The position numbers and the translations under genes were made by a program. Below, in pieces: positions 52,535-61,179 of a DNA stretch of 64,000 nt (positions within the stretch are counted from its first letter, which is position 1; each line of letters begins with the position of its first letter). Source of the stretch: Pseudomonas zanjanensis. Its GTDB lineage: Bacteria; Pseudomonadota; Gammaproteobacteria; Pseudomonadales; Pseudomonadaceae. Below the pieces are notes generated by a model that did not search any database, was not told the DNA's origin, and worked only from the letters and a program-made list of their open reading frames with translations. The stretch covers positions 496,001-560,000 of the forward strand of contig NZ_JABWRB020000001.1 in the NCBI RefSeq assembly GCF_014268745.2, in the 5' to 3' direction.

Positions 52535-53451
52535 AGTGCTCGCCAATATCGGTCAGCGCGCTGCTTTTGCTGATGCTGGCTGGCTGCGCGCAGAAGCCGG
52601 CGCCGCAGACCGGTTTCAAGTCGCAAGAGGCGGTGTCCTACATCCAGGCCCATGGGGTCAAAGTGGATATGCAACTGCCTCAGGCATTCGTCGGTGCCAG
52701 CACGGTGATCGACGCTGAGAGCGCACAGAGGGCCGCGTCGTCGAGTCATAATCTGATCGCGAGTTCCGGCAACAGCGCCGGTCTTGCCGGTTTGCTGGTT
52801 GCCAGCTTGATCAACACCCAGATGGGCAGCGGCAGTTTGCAGCGGGATGCGGAAAACGCCGCCGCTAAGGAGTCGCGCCCGATGGCAGACTTGCTTGCAG
52901 GCGTGCCGTTGCAGGAGCGTCTGCAACAGCGTTTCCAGCAGGCTTCGCTAACCGCGGGCCTCAAGCAGGGGAGCGGGGACGTCAGCGCGCGACTGGTGGT
53001 AGAACCGAAAATGATGCTCACACCGGATCGCGGCAGTTTCGTGCTGATCAATCAGGTGCAGGTTCAGGACATTGCCGGCTCCGCGCTGTATCGCATGCGC
53101 ATCGAAGTCACCAGCCAGCCGATTCGACGCTGCGGCAAACGTTGTATCGATGACGGCGATCTGGACCTGGCGCAAGTCACGGCGGTGCTCGACGAGTGCA
53201 TCGACGAGTCGATGCGAGTGCTGGCCACTGACCTGATGTTAGCGCCGCCGCCGGAAGCCGCTCAGGAAACCTTGCGCTATGTGCTCGACGGCCAACGTGT
53301 GGTCGAGCGTGGTTACCAACTGCCCAATAACGGCAATTACTGGCGCTACCGTAACCTTTACGGCGCGGTGAAATCAGTGCCGGTGCCATTCGAGGACGCC
53401 TTGACGGGGGAGCAGTTGAAAAGGGCCTACGGCGTACCCCATCTCCGTTAA
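52531..53451 (+). CDS. Lipoprotein of unknown function, coupled to the previous gene
   Basis: A 306-residue lipoprotein with lipobox LMLAGCAQ (Cys19). It contains an alanine/serine-rich stretch (SAQRAASSSHNLIASSGNSAGLAGLLVASLINTQMGSGSL) that may form a glycine-zipper-like or amphipathic segment, and four cysteines around RRCGKRC and LDEC. The C-terminus YQLPNNGNYWRYRNLYGAVKSVPVPF is beta-rich. Its start overlaps the preceding lipoprotein stop. The pair probably forms one envelope complex; nothing similar was recognised. Confidence 0.75.
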   Translation: MKCSPISVSALLLLMLAGCAQKPAPQTGFKSQEAVSYIQAHGVKVDMQLPQAFVGASTVIDAESAQRAASSSHNLIASSGNSAGLAGLLVASLINTQMGSGSLQRDAENAAAKESRPMADLLAGVPLQERLQQRFQQASLTAGLKQGSGDVSARLVVEPKMMLTPDRGSFVLINQVQVQDIAGSALYRMRIEVTSQPIRRCGKRCIDDGDLDLAQVTAVLDECIDESMRVLATDLMLAPPPEAAQETLRYVLDGQRVVERGYQLPNNGNYWRYRNLYGAVKSVPVPFEDALTGEQLKRAYGVPHLR

Positions 53452-53881
53452 AAACACCTGCCCCCAACATTCAACCTGTTTCGCTCGTGCAGATAACCAA
53501 CGACGGCTACCACTCTGGCGAGGATGGCAGTGGTAGTCGTCGGCTTTGGCTCAGGCAAAGCAAGCGACTGCTGCGCAGTCGAGCGGGAGCAAGCTCCCTC
53601 GCCACGGGGCGGTGTTCGGCTTGAAGATTGTGCTTATCCGCATCAGTAGCCGCAGGGCTTGGCCTCTTAGTGTCCGTAGGGATGTGGATAATTCCTCGTT
53701 TCTTCCACTACGCGCTGTTTTGTCATCTGTCTATTTGTAGGAAGTTTCAACTTTCGAGCGGGATCCTTCGTACTTCTGTACGGGACGCGTCTGATTTCAG
53801 AAGGACGGTTTCGACAGTAGTCTCTTTGGTCAGAGGTGCGCCGCGTCGAACCATTGACCCGATCAGTATGTGGCTGGCGCG
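53452..53881. other. Gene-poor stretch before the antitoxin gene
   Basis: Besides the lone REP half at 53564, no gene is evident. Upstream frames in the last 200 bases are broken by stops, as expected of decayed coding sequence. Confidence 0.35.
53564..53609 (-). repeat. Lone type B REP half (reverse)
   Basis: Nearly identical over about 45 bases to the lone half at 51645 and in the same orientation. The two frame the lipoprotein pair as direct repeats. Confidence 0.85.
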
Positions 53882-53945
53882 GTTGGCTACACCGAACGGC
53901 GAGGCGATGAGATCTGCATGTCTCCGCGCGATAGCTACGAAATAG
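53882..53945 (+). pseudogene. Possible BrnT-type toxin remnant
   Basis: The frame from 53882 reads VGYTERRGDEICM, like the end of BrnT toxins (YTER-GD-IRI). A +1 shift at 53921 gives LRAIATK and a stop (53943-53945), matching the following SARKATK-like segment. The N-terminal part upstream cannot be recovered in any frame. The position immediately before the antitoxin gene is that of brnT in brnTA operons. The identification is by eye and tentative. Confidence 0.35.
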
Positions 53946-53957
53946 GAGGCATACGTT

Positions 53958-54359
53958 ATGTCGGAAACATCGAAAACCGATTGGGAGCGCTTGGGCAAGA
54001 TGAACGACTTGGACATCGATACCAGCGATATACCCCCGCTAGACGGGGATTTTTTCCGCCGCGCCAAGCTGATGAACATGCATAACCCTCCCCATCCCGG
54101 GGAATTCATTACCGAGACTTATCTGGAACCGAACGGCATCAGCGGCCATGAGCTGGCGGAAAAACTCGGTGTAGCTCCCTCAACACTGAGCCGTGTCTTG
54201 AAGGGCTCCAGCCGCGTGACGCCCGAAATGGCGCTGCGGCTGTCTGTAGCGCTTGGCCGCTCGCCGGAGAGTTGGCTAGCCAAGCAGGATGCTTACGATC
54301 TGTGGGTGGCTCGTCAGCATGTTGATTTGTTGCTGGTAAGAAAACTCGCTTTTGCCTGA
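53958..54359 (+). CDS. Antitoxin with BrnA-like N-terminus and HigA-type HTH domain
   Basis: A 133-residue protein in two parts. Residues 1-38 (TDWERLGKMNDLDIDTSDIP and then PPLDGDFFRRAKL) match the N-terminal signature of BrnA-type antitoxins. Residues 43-125 are a HigA-family helix-turn-helix (NPPHPGEFITETYLEPNGIS, HELAEKLGVAPSTLSRVLKG, MALRLSVALGRSPESWL). A strong AGGAGG lies nine bases upstream. No intact toxin gene is adjacent, so it is either an orphan antitoxin or a survivor of a decayed module. Confidence 0.8.
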   Translation: MSETSKTDWERLGKMNDLDIDTSDIPPLDGDFFRRAKLMNMHNPPHPGEFITETYLEPNGISGHELAEKLGVAPSTLSRVLKGSSRVTPEMALRLSVALGRSPESWLAKQDAYDLWVARQHVDLLLVRKLAFA

Positions 54360-54473
54360 ATCAACCTCGAACGTCGCCGGACGTGTGGATCCGAGACAGA
54401 CCAATCGAGATCGGCTGTCTTTTTAATTGTGGCCTGACCCAGTTCTTGTTTGGAGTTAGTCGAACAACACCTT

Positions 54474-54606
54474 TTGTGGCGAGGGGATTTATCCCCGTTG
54501 GGCTGCGTAGCAGCCCTAAATCAGTGAACTCATTCCTCCTGTCACATCGAGTTGCTTGGCTTGGGGCTGCTGCGCAGCCCAGCGGGGATAAATCCCCTCG
54601 CCACAG
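54474..54606. repeat. REPIN, type B with a co-varied core
   Basis: Both arms carry GGCGAGGGGATTTATCCCCG in place of the usual GGCGAGGGAGCTTGCTCCCG. The same change appears in both halves, so pairing is kept. Confidence 0.88.
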
Positions 54607-54637
54607 GGGATCGTGCTCGACTGTGTGGGTGGGCGCA

Positions 54638-55369
54638 TCAACTGTGGCAGCAGCCATGGGGCTTGGCCTCTTCGTATTTATCGTGATGCCGCACCCAGTC
54701 CATGATTTCGTCTTCGTTGCGGCCTTTGGGCGTCAGGTCGAGGTAGTTGTAAGTGCCGACCAGGATGTCGAGGCCGCGGGCGTAGGTGGAGTAGGTGTGG
54801 AAGATGTCGCCGGCTTCGTTGCGATAGAAGACGCTCAGGCCTGGGAGTTCGCCTTCGGTGGTGTCGGTTTTTTCGTAGTTGTAGGTGGCGTTTCCGGCGG
54901 CGGTGTCTTCGGCTTTGAAGCTGACGCCGAAGTCGTAGTTGAAGTCGCAGCCTTCTGACGAGACCCAATCGAAGGCCCAGCCCATGCGGCGTTTGAACGG
55001 TTGGAATTCGCCGAAGGGCGCGCGGGAGACGGCGACCACGGCCACGTCGTGGTGGGCCAGGTGTTGGTTGGCGCCGTCGATGTGGTCGGAGAGGAAAGAG
55101 CAGCCCTGGCAGCCTTCTGTCCAGCCGGGGCCGAACATGAAGTGGTAGATGATCAGTTGGCTGCGGCCGCCGAACAGGTCGGCCAGGCTCAGTTCGCCGT
55201 GAGGGCCTTGGAAGCGGTAGGGTTTGTCGATTTTTACCCAGGGCAGGGTGCGGCGTTCGGCGTTGAGTTTGTCCCGTTCGCGGGTGAAGGCTTTTTCGTG
55301 GGCCAGGTGCTGGCGGCGGGCGGCGAGCCATTCTTCCCGCGAGACGACTGGATGATTCTCTACGTTCAT
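54638..55369 (-). CDS. DUF899 thioredoxin-like protein
   Basis: A 243-residue DUF899 protein. Motifs are WLAARRQHLAHEKAFTRERD, then LFGGRSQLIIYHFMFGPGW and CQGCSFLSDHIDGA, which holds a CxxC in thioredoxin-like position, then VSRAPFGEFQPFKRRMGW and VFYRNEAGDIFHTYSTYARG. Members are presumed cytosolic redox proteins of unknown substrate. AGGAG eight bases upstream sets ATG 55369. The C-terminal HGCCHS could bind metal. Confidence 0.85.
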   Translation of the reverse strand: MNVENHPVVSREEWLAARRQHLAHEKAFTRERDKLNAERRTLPWVKIDKPYRFQGPHGELSLADLFGGRSQLIIYHFMFGPGWTEGCQGCSFLSDHIDGANQHLAHHDVAVVAVSRAPFGEFQPFKRRMGWAFDWVSSEGCDFNYDFGVSFKAEDTAAGNATYNYEKTDTTEGELPGLSVFYRNEAGDIFHTYSTYARGLDILVGTYNYLDLTPKGRNEDEIMDWVRHHDKYEEAKPHGCCHS

Positions 55370-55554
55370 GGTGATTTCTCCTGTAGGCAGTTGCTCAAGT
55401 CGGCGCTTCACTGATTGGTCGTTTGGCCTGGGGTGAATTCGACAGGCCGTTGGTCGGCTGGCGGGATGGCCCGTCCGCCAACCCGGCTGAACGGTGGCGT
55501 GGCGCCTCGGTCACAACCTAGGTAGGCATCTCACTCTTTAGAGGATGGACCAGG

Positions 55555-55947
55555 ATGACGACTTATAACTGGGACTTGATCGAACGGTTGTTGCACGAAG
55601 TGCAGAACGGCGCTGGCCACAGTTTTACCCCTCGGCCCTATGCGGAGCAGTACGCGGCGGCAAAAGCGGCTGAAGGCGAGGAAATCGAGAACCTCGATCA
55701 TCTGAAAGCGGTCGCCGGGGAGTATGAAAAGTTACTTCTGGAGCGTGGCTATATCGAGCCGCGGCCGGAGGAAGAGGGCGGCAACGGCGAGAATTTTGTG
55801 CTGACGCCGCGTGGCTCGCGGTTGTTGAGCCTGATCGACAGCAGCATTCCGGGCAATGATCATCCACGCGAGGTGTTGGATGAGCAGGAAGACGCGCTGG
55901 ATGAGTTTACCTTTGATGAAGTGGCTTCGAAGGCGCAGATTGCCTAG
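55555..55947 (+). CDS. Small DUF2513-like winged-helix protein
   Basis: A 130-residue cytoplasmic acidic protein. The layout YNWDLIERLLHEVQNG, then a helix pair (LDHLKAVAGEYEKLLLERGYIEP) and LTPRGSRLLSLIDSS resembles the winged-helix pattern of DUF2513 and related transcription-regulator-like proteins. The C-terminal 30 residues are acidic. Function is unknown. It lies 185 bases from the divergent DUF899 gene and is followed by a REPIN. Confidence 0.65.
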   Translation: MTTYNWDLIERLLHEVQNGAGHSFTPRPYAEQYAAAKAAEGEEIENLDHLKAVAGEYEKLLLERGYIEPRPEEEGGNGENFVLTPRGSRLLSLIDSSIPGNDHPREVLDEQEDALDEFTFDEVASKAQIA

Positions 55948-55963
55948 CGCCGAGAGCAGATTT

Positions 55964-56053
55964 TTGTGGGAGCGGGCTTGCTCGCGAAGGCGGTGGGCCA
56001 TTAATGATTATGTTGACTGATGCACCGCCTTCGCGAGCAAGCCCGCTCCCACA
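55964..56053. repeat. REPIN, type A
   Basis: Inverted type A pair between convergent genes. Confidence 0.9.
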
Positions 56054-56088
56054 TTTGTTTTTCACTCCACATTGGATTTTTGCTGGTC

Positions 56089-56955
56089 TCAGGGCTGTGT
56101 TGCTTTCAGGCACTTCAAATCAGTGAAATCTTTCTTCACCCCGTCGATTTTCTTCAACAGCTGTTCGCGCTGGGGCGGGGTGCTTTCGGCCATGAGGTCC
56201 ACCAGCAGGCTGCGGGCCTGGGCTTCGGTTTTGCTGAAGGCCTCGCGGTAGGCTGGAGTCCAGAGGCTTTCGCGGTCGACGAGTAGCTGCTCGATGCGTT
56301 TGGGGAAGTCCGGGCTGTGGCGTTGGGCCACGGCTTCGCTGAACTGGTTTTGCCAGTGGGCGCGGTTGGCGATCCATTGCTGGTTCTGGTCGCCGAGGGC
56401 AGTGGACCAGGCCATCACCCGTTGGCGCTGGGCGTCGTTGAGCGGGCCGAGCCAGTCGTCCAGGCGTTTGACCATTCGTTCGCTGCGTTGCTGGATCTGC
56501 TCTTGCAGCGTCGGCTTGAGGTATTGCTGCTGGCGCTTGCGCTGGTCCTTGACGAAGGCGGCGTCCATGTCGGCAACTTGGTCGTCGCTCAGGCCTTGCA
56601 GCAGTTCGATGGCCGAGGGGGTGATTGCCCGGGCGGTTTCGGCGATGGCGGCCTTGGCTTCCCGGGTGCGCTGTTGTAGCGCTTCGTCGGTGACCTGGTT
56701 GGTCTGCACCATGGTCTTGAGGCGATCCAGCCAGTCGAGGTAGCCGGGCAACTGGGTGGTGCAGTGCCAGGTCAGATGGTCCTTGAGGCGTTCGTTGAAC
56801 CAGTCTTTTTGCTCGCCTTTGATGTCCAGGTAGTCGTTGAGGGTCCAGGGGATGATCAGGTCGAGGTTGCGGTACGCCAGCCCGACGCGGCTGCAAGCGG
56901 TGAGCACGAAGAGCATGGCGATGAACATGGCGGAGCGTGTTAACCAGCGCGACAT
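56089..56955 (-). CDS. DUF6279-type lipoprotein
   Basis: A 288-residue lipoprotein with lipobox VLTACSR (Cys21). The highly conserved mature N-terminus VGLAYRNLDLIIPWTLNDYLDIKGEQKDW is what I associate with DUF6279. The remainder is a long bundle of charged helices (WHCTTQLPGYLDWLDRL, QRKRQQQYLKPTLQEQIQQ). Ser after the lipid Cys suggests the outer membrane. Function is unknown. Confidence 0.8.
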   Translation of the reverse strand: MSRWLTRSAMFIAMLFVLTACSRVGLAYRNLDLIIPWTLNDYLDIKGEQKDWFNERLKDHLTWHCTTQLPGYLDWLDRLKTMVQTNQVTDEALQQRTREAKAAIAETARAITPSAIELLQGLSDDQVADMDAAFVKDQRKRQQQYLKPTLQEQIQQRSERMVKRLDDWLGPLNDAQRQRVMAWSTALGDQNQQWIANRAHWQNQFSEAVAQRHSPDFPKRIEQLLVDRESLWTPAYREAFSKTEAQARSLLVDLMAESTPPQREQLLKKIDGVKKDFTDLKCLKATQP

Positions 56956-57035
56956 GAGCGAGTCCTTGCGAATGCGTAAGTGCTTTGTTTGAGCATGGCA
57001 GGCGCGCGGCAGTTCAGCTGATTAATGCGTAACGC

Positions 57036-57746
57036 TTAGTAAAAAGGGTGGGCCATCTTGAGGGTCAGCAGGCTGTCGCATTCGCTGTTGTGGCCAGAGT
57101 ACGCCGAGCAGCTGCTGCCGCTGAGGCTTGAGTCGCTGTAGATCAGGTCCAGGTCGATGCCCATCCAGGGGCGGGAAATTTTCAGTGACCAGTCGCTGAA
57201 ACTGCCTACAGAACCGTTCTCGACCGAGACCGGCGTATTGAGTTGGTGGGTGGTGTATTTGGCGCTGATGCCAATGCCGAACGGCACATTGCCGCCCAGG
57301 TCGGCAAACAGTGTGCTGTTCTGCTTGTCCGGATCGTTGCTCAGGGCCGCGCCGAAGCGGCTGCCCAGCACGGTCAGGCCGCCATAGAACTCCTGGCTGT
57401 CGAGGGTATCGACGGTGGGGTAGCTGTAGTGGATCAGGCCGACTTCGTAGCCCAGGGTCTGGTCGAAGGGTTGTTTAAAACCCATGTAGGAATCGACTTC
57501 AAGATCGGCGGATAGGCCGGCGCTGGGTGACCACTGGCCGACGTACCAGCCGCTGTCGTGGCTCAGGTCAAGGCCGCCATGGAACGAACCGGTGCTCGAC
57601 GGCGTGACCAGGCCCTGGGCCATGCTGCGGCTGGGGGTGGTGCCGAGCTTGAGGTCGAAGTCGCCGAGTTCGCGCTGGAACACCTGCCCATGAGCGAGAG
57701 AACAGGACAGTAGGCTGATCATCAGCGGGACAATAGGGATGCGCAT
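57036..57746 (-). CDS. TorF-like (Gcw_chp) outer-membrane protein
   Basis: A 236-residue protein with a signal peptide (cleavage near AHGQ, residue 20). Barrel strands are typical of the Gcw_chp/TorF family: RSMAQGLVTPSSTGSFHGGLDLSHDSGWYVGQW, then LGYEVGLIHYSYP and FYGGLTVLGSRFG, ending in the aromatic HPFY. TorF proteins are putative porins. Two C-terminal cysteines (SSCSAYSGHNSECD) may pair. The transported solute is unknown. Confidence 0.75.
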   Translation of the reverse strand: MRIPIVPLMISLLSCSLAHGQVFQRELGDFDLKLGTTPSRSMAQGLVTPSSTGSFHGGLDLSHDSGWYVGQWSPSAGLSADLEVDSYMGFKQPFDQTLGYEVGLIHYSYPTVDTLDSQEFYGGLTVLGSRFGAALSNDPDKQNSTLFADLGGNVPFGIGISAKYTTHQLNTPVSVENGSVGSFSDWSLKISRPWMGIDLDLIYSDSSLSGSSCSAYSGHNSECDSLLTLKMAHPFY

Positions 57747-57935
57747 GCTTCACTCCATGAAATAGCGAGGAGCAGGAACTAAGCTGAAACGCTTGGGCTA
57801 GAGAGGTGCAAGCATACCGGCGAATACTCGGCAGCGAAGGCCGTTCGTCGATTTTTGGGAAATGGGTGAGGCAGGAAAGGTTCCAGTCCAAGCGCTTCGA
57901 AGCTCAAAGCGCTTTGGGACCAGGTGACGCGCAGG

Positions 57936-58124
57936 TTACTTCTTGCCCAGGCTGATCTGCTTGGACGGGCCGAATGTCTGGCCGCTGACGCCTTTGGCAA
58001 TTTGCTGGATCTCGCCGCCGGACTTGAGGAACGCAGCGATCTGGTCGTTGATCGACTCGCTGGTTTCAACGGCTGGAGCTGGCTTTGCTTTGCTGTTGGA
58101 TGCTTTTACGCGCATGACGGCCAT
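57936..58124 (-). CDS. Small basic protein of unknown function
   Basis: A protein of 62 residues (or 59 from a second ATG nine bases on). The Lys/Ala/Pro-rich start (MRVKASNSKAKPAPAVE) precedes one helix (SINDQIAAFLKSGGEIQQIAKG) and the tail SGQTFGPSKQISLGKK. The composition and the neat helix suggest a real, conserved small protein, perhaps nucleic-acid or ribosome associated. No family was recognised. Confidence 0.6.
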   Translation of the reverse strand: MAVMRVKASNSKAKPAPAVETSESINDQIAAFLKSGGEIQQIAKGVSGQTFGPSKQISLGKK

Positions 58125-58461
58125 TAACCTGTAGATAATTAATTGGGCCAGGCATCGTACAGGAAATACTTGACAATTGCTTGGCAAATATCCTTCTGAA
58201 TTATCATCGGCGTGGCGGGAATAGTGCGCGGTTATCCGTCAATTACTGCCCTAAGCCCCTGTTTTAAATAACAACCGTGCGAAAAATAGTGTGCCGATGG
58301 CAAGCGGTACGCACCGCCGCTCGCCTGACGAATGGCCGTGCCCGGGTGAAAACCCAGGAAAATCAAGGGTTGTGCCGGGCCTTGTCGGCAAACCGTGCCG
58401 GCGACCACGAATCGCACCGTAAAACCGGGTAGAATGCGCCCACGCAATGAGGGTATTGGAA
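58125..58461. other. Intergenic region between divergent genes
   Basis: No gene. GGTAGAATGCG near 58430 offers a TAGAAT -10 box for the S1-domain gene; no clear -35 is seen. The remainder shows no strong structure. Confidence 0.4.
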
Positions 58462-59298
58462 ATGGCTTTAGTCGGGCGCTACAACAGTTTGCAAGTGGTT
58501 AAACACACTAACTTCGGTTTATATCTGGACGGTGGTGCGGACGGCGAAATCCTGCTGCCCAATCGATATATTCCCAAGGATATTCCCAGCGAAGATGAAG
58601 ATTGGCTCAATGTTTTCATTTATCTGGACAGCGACGACAAACTGATCGCTACCACGGAAAAACCCAAGGTCCAGGTCGGTGAATTCGCCAGCCTGAAAGT
58701 GGTTGAGATCAACAGCATCGGCGTGTTCCTGGACTGGGGCCTGCCCAAGGACCTGTTGCTGCCGTATTCCGAAGAAAAGCGCCAGATGACCGCCGGCGAA
58801 TACTGCGTGGTGCACGTCTACCTCGACAAGCACACCCGCCGCATCACCGCCACGGCGCGCCTGGATCGTTATCTGGACAAGACCCCGGCCAACTACACGC
58901 CGGGCCAGGAAGTGGATTTGCTGGTCGCCGAAGCCACCGACATGGGGTTCAAGGCGATCATCAATAACAAGCACTGGGGCCTGATCCACAAGAACGAAAT
59001 CTTCAAGTTCATGCGCGCCGGCAAACAGGAAAAGGGCTTCATCAAGGAAATCCGTCCGGACGGCAAGATCAGCCTGAGCCTGCAGCCCGTTGGCCAGGAG
59101 GCCGCCACCAGCCTCAACGCCAAGATCCTCGCCAAATTGCGTGAGAACAACGGCACCCTGGCGGTCAGCGACAAGAGCGACCCGGCGCTGATCAGCAGCC
59201 TGTTCGGCGTGAGCAAGGGCAACTTCAAGAAGGCCATTGGTGCGCTGTACAAGAATGGGCAGATTGTCATTCATGCGGATCGCATTGAATTGAGCTGA
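58462..59298 (+). CDS. CvfB-like S1-domain RNA-binding protein
   Basis: A 278-residue CvfB/YitL-type protein. It has several OB/S1 repeats: residues 1-65 (NSLQVVKHTNFGLYLDGGADGEILLP), 70-130 (GEFASLKVVEINSIGVFLDWGLPKDLLLPY) and 140-215 (GQEVDLLVAEATDMGFKAIINNKHWGLIHKNEIF). A C-terminal winged helix (SSLFGVSKGNFKKAIGALYKNGQI) follows. CvfB affects virulence-gene expression in staphylococci; here a general RNA-binding role is all that can be said. GAGGG nine bases before ATG 58462 sets the start. Confidence 0.88.
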   Translation: MALVGRYNSLQVVKHTNFGLYLDGGADGEILLPNRYIPKDIPSEDEDWLNVFIYLDSDDKLIATTEKPKVQVGEFASLKVVEINSIGVFLDWGLPKDLLLPYSEEKRQMTAGEYCVVHVYLDKHTRRITATARLDRYLDKTPANYTPGQEVDLLVAEATDMGFKAIINNKHWGLIHKNEIFKFMRAGKQEKGFIKEIRPDGKISLSLQPVGQEAATSLNAKILAKLRENNGTLAVSDKSDPALISSLFGVSKGNFKKAIGALYKNGQIVIHADRIELS

Positions 59299-59359
59299 TT
59301 CGAACGCAGAATCCGGGGCTTGTGAACCTTGTGATCAATGATCCAGTGGCTCGTGACCT

Positions 59360-59485
59360 TGTGGCGAGGGAGCTTGCTCCCGCTGGCCTGCGCAGCGGGC
59401 CCCGGCGTTCTTCCTGACGTACTGTGGTTAAAAATCATTTTTGGGGCTGCTTCGCAGCCCAGCGGGAGCAAGCTCCCTCGCCACG
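59360..59485. repeat. REPIN, type B
   Basis: Inverted type B pair downstream of the S1-domain gene. The stretch 59486-59615 shows nothing else. Confidence 0.9.
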
Positions 59486-59615
59486 GGCGCTCATCTCTGT
59501 ATACAAACTCCTGCACCTTTAGCATGCATTCACGCCCTGTTCGTGGGCGCATGCCTGCTCCTGCTCGATCTTAACCCCCGCTACACACCCCGGTTTGTCT
59601 AACATTCCACGTCTA

Positions 59616-59630
59616 TGGCACGCATTCTGC
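59616..59630 (+). promoter_or_regulatory. Sigma-54 promoter of the NCS1 transporter gene
   Basis: TGGCACGCATTCTGC matches the -24/-12 consensus (TGGCACG, four bases, TTGC) except for one base, with GG and GC at the correct 10-base distance. The gene starts 94 bases downstream. Confidence 0.75.
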
Positions 59631-59724
59631 GTAGCAACGCGTATACAAACCATGCCGGCTCCCGTGCGCAGTATGGTGAGCAGGTCGATACGGGGGCACG
59701 GCGGTACTCAAAAGGAGCCCCGCA

Positions 59725-61179
59725 ATGTCCGAGCAATTGCCCAACGGCTACAGCCCCCGCCTCTATAACCAGGACCTGGGCCCGCTGCCGCAGAAATGGA
59801 ATTGGTACAACATCTTCGCGTTCTGGATGAGTGATGTGCACAGCGTCGGCGGCTATGTGTTCGCTGCCAGCCTGTTCGCCTTGGGCCTGGCGAGTTGGCA
59901 GGTGCTGATCGCGTTGCTCGGCGGGATCTGCATCGTGCAGTTGATCGCCAACCTGGTCGCCAGGCCGAGCCAGCAGGCGGCAGTGCCCTATCCCGTCATT
60001 TGCAGGCTGGCGTTCGGCGTGTTCGGGGCGAATATTCCAGCGGTCATTCGCGGCTTGATCGCCGTAGCCTGGTACGGGATTCAGACGTACCTGGCGTCCA
60101 GTGCGCTGATCATCGTGGTGCTGCGGTTTTTTCCTTCGATGGAAGTCTACGCGACGCCGCATTTTGCCGGTTTGTCCTACCTGGGCTGGTTCGGTTTCCT
60201 CAGCTTGTGGTTCGTCCAGGCGCTGGTGTTCTGGACCGGCATGGAGTCGATCCGGCGTTTCATCGACTGGGCCGGACCGGTGGTGTATGCCGTGATGTTC
60301 CTGTTGGCCGGTTGGATCGTGTGGAAGGCCGGTTGGAGCAACATCAGCTTCACCCTGGCGGAAAAGTCGTTGTCTGGCTGGCAAGCGTTCGGACAAGTGA
60401 TCGTGGCGACGGCCCTGGTGGTGTCGTACTTTTCCGGGCCCACCCTGAATTTCGGTGATTTCAGCCGTTACTGCCGGAGCATGTCTGACGTGCGCCGGGG
60501 CAATTTCTGGGGGCTGCCGGTGAATTTCCTGGCGTTTTCCCTGGTCACCGTGGTGATTGTTTCCGGGACCTTGCCGGTGTTCGGTGAAATGCTCCACGAC
60601 CCGATTGCCACCGTGGCGCGCATCGACAACGACGTGGCCGTCCTGCTGGGTGCCTTTGCCTTCGTGACCGCCACCATTGGCATCAACATTGTCGCCAACT
60701 TTGTGTCCCCGGCGTTCGACTTTGCCAACGTCGCGCCGAGCAAGATCAGTTGGCGCGCCGGTGGCATGATTGCGGCGGTGGCGTCGATTTTCATCACTCC
60801 GTGGAACCTGTTCAACAACCCCGAAGTGATCCACTACACCCTGGACGTGCTGGCCGCGTTCATCGGCCCGCTGTTCGGGATCCTGCTGGTGGATTACTAC
60901 CTGATCAAAAAACAGCAGATTGACGTCGATGCGCTGTTCAATGACGGTCCGAGCGGACGCTATTACTACAGCGGCGGTATCAACTGGACCGCGGTCAAGG
61001 CGCTGATCCCGGCGACCTTGATGGGCGTGGCAATCACCTTCACGCCGCTGCTGCAACCGATGGCCAACTTCGCCTGGTTCACCGGTTGTTTCCTCGGCGG
61101 GGTGTTGTATTTCGTCTTGGCCCTACGAGAGCCGACCGCGCAATCGAGCAAAGCGTTCAGTCCGGCCGGCCAGGCCTGA
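59725..61179 (+). CDS. NCS1-family nucleobase/hydantoin:cation symporter
   Basis: A 484-residue, 12-helix NCS1 transporter. Motifs are LYNQDLGPLPQKWNWYNIFAFWMSDVHSVGGY, then AVIRGLIAVAWYGIQTYL and VSYFSGPTLNFGDFSRYCRS, with FVSPAFDFANVAPSKISWRAGG later. The family carries cytosine, uracil, allantoin, hydantoins or thiamine with Na+ or H+. A sigma-54 promoter upstream suggests use of the substrate as nitrogen source. AAGGAG eight bases upstream sets the start. No catabolic genes are adjacent. Its stop abuts that of the convergent MFS gene. Confidence 0.88.
   Translation: MSEQLPNGYSPRLYNQDLGPLPQKWNWYNIFAFWMSDVHSVGGYVFAASLFALGLASWQVLIALLGGICIVQLIANLVARPSQQAAVPYPVICRLAFGVFGANIPAVIRGLIAVAWYGIQTYLASSALIIVVLRFFPSMEVYATPHFAGLSYLGWFGFLSLWFVQALVFWTGMESIRRFIDWAGPVVYAVMFLLAGWIVWKAGWSNISFTLAEKSLSGWQAFGQVIVATALVVSYFSGPTLNFGDFSRYCRSMSDVRRGNFWGLPVNFLAFSLVTVVIVSGTLPVFGEMLHDPIATVARIDNDVAVLLGAFAFVTATIGINIVANFVSPAFDFANVAPSKISWRAGGMIAAVASIFITPWNLFNNPEVIHYTLDVLAAFIGPLFGILLVDYYLIKKQQIDVDALFNDGPSGRYYYSGGINWTAVKALIPATLMGVAITFTPLLQPMANFAWFTGCFLGGVLYFVLALREPTAQSSKAFSPAGQA

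Noticed and set aside
53747..54109. Minus-strand 120-codon frame over the antitoxin
   Set aside because: Antisense to the antitoxin, which has a strong ribosome site and clear domains.
59599..61056. Minus-strand open frame opposite the NCS1 transporter
   Set aside because: Extremely His/Arg/Gln-rich, no motifs, and it conflicts with a well-supported transporter gene.
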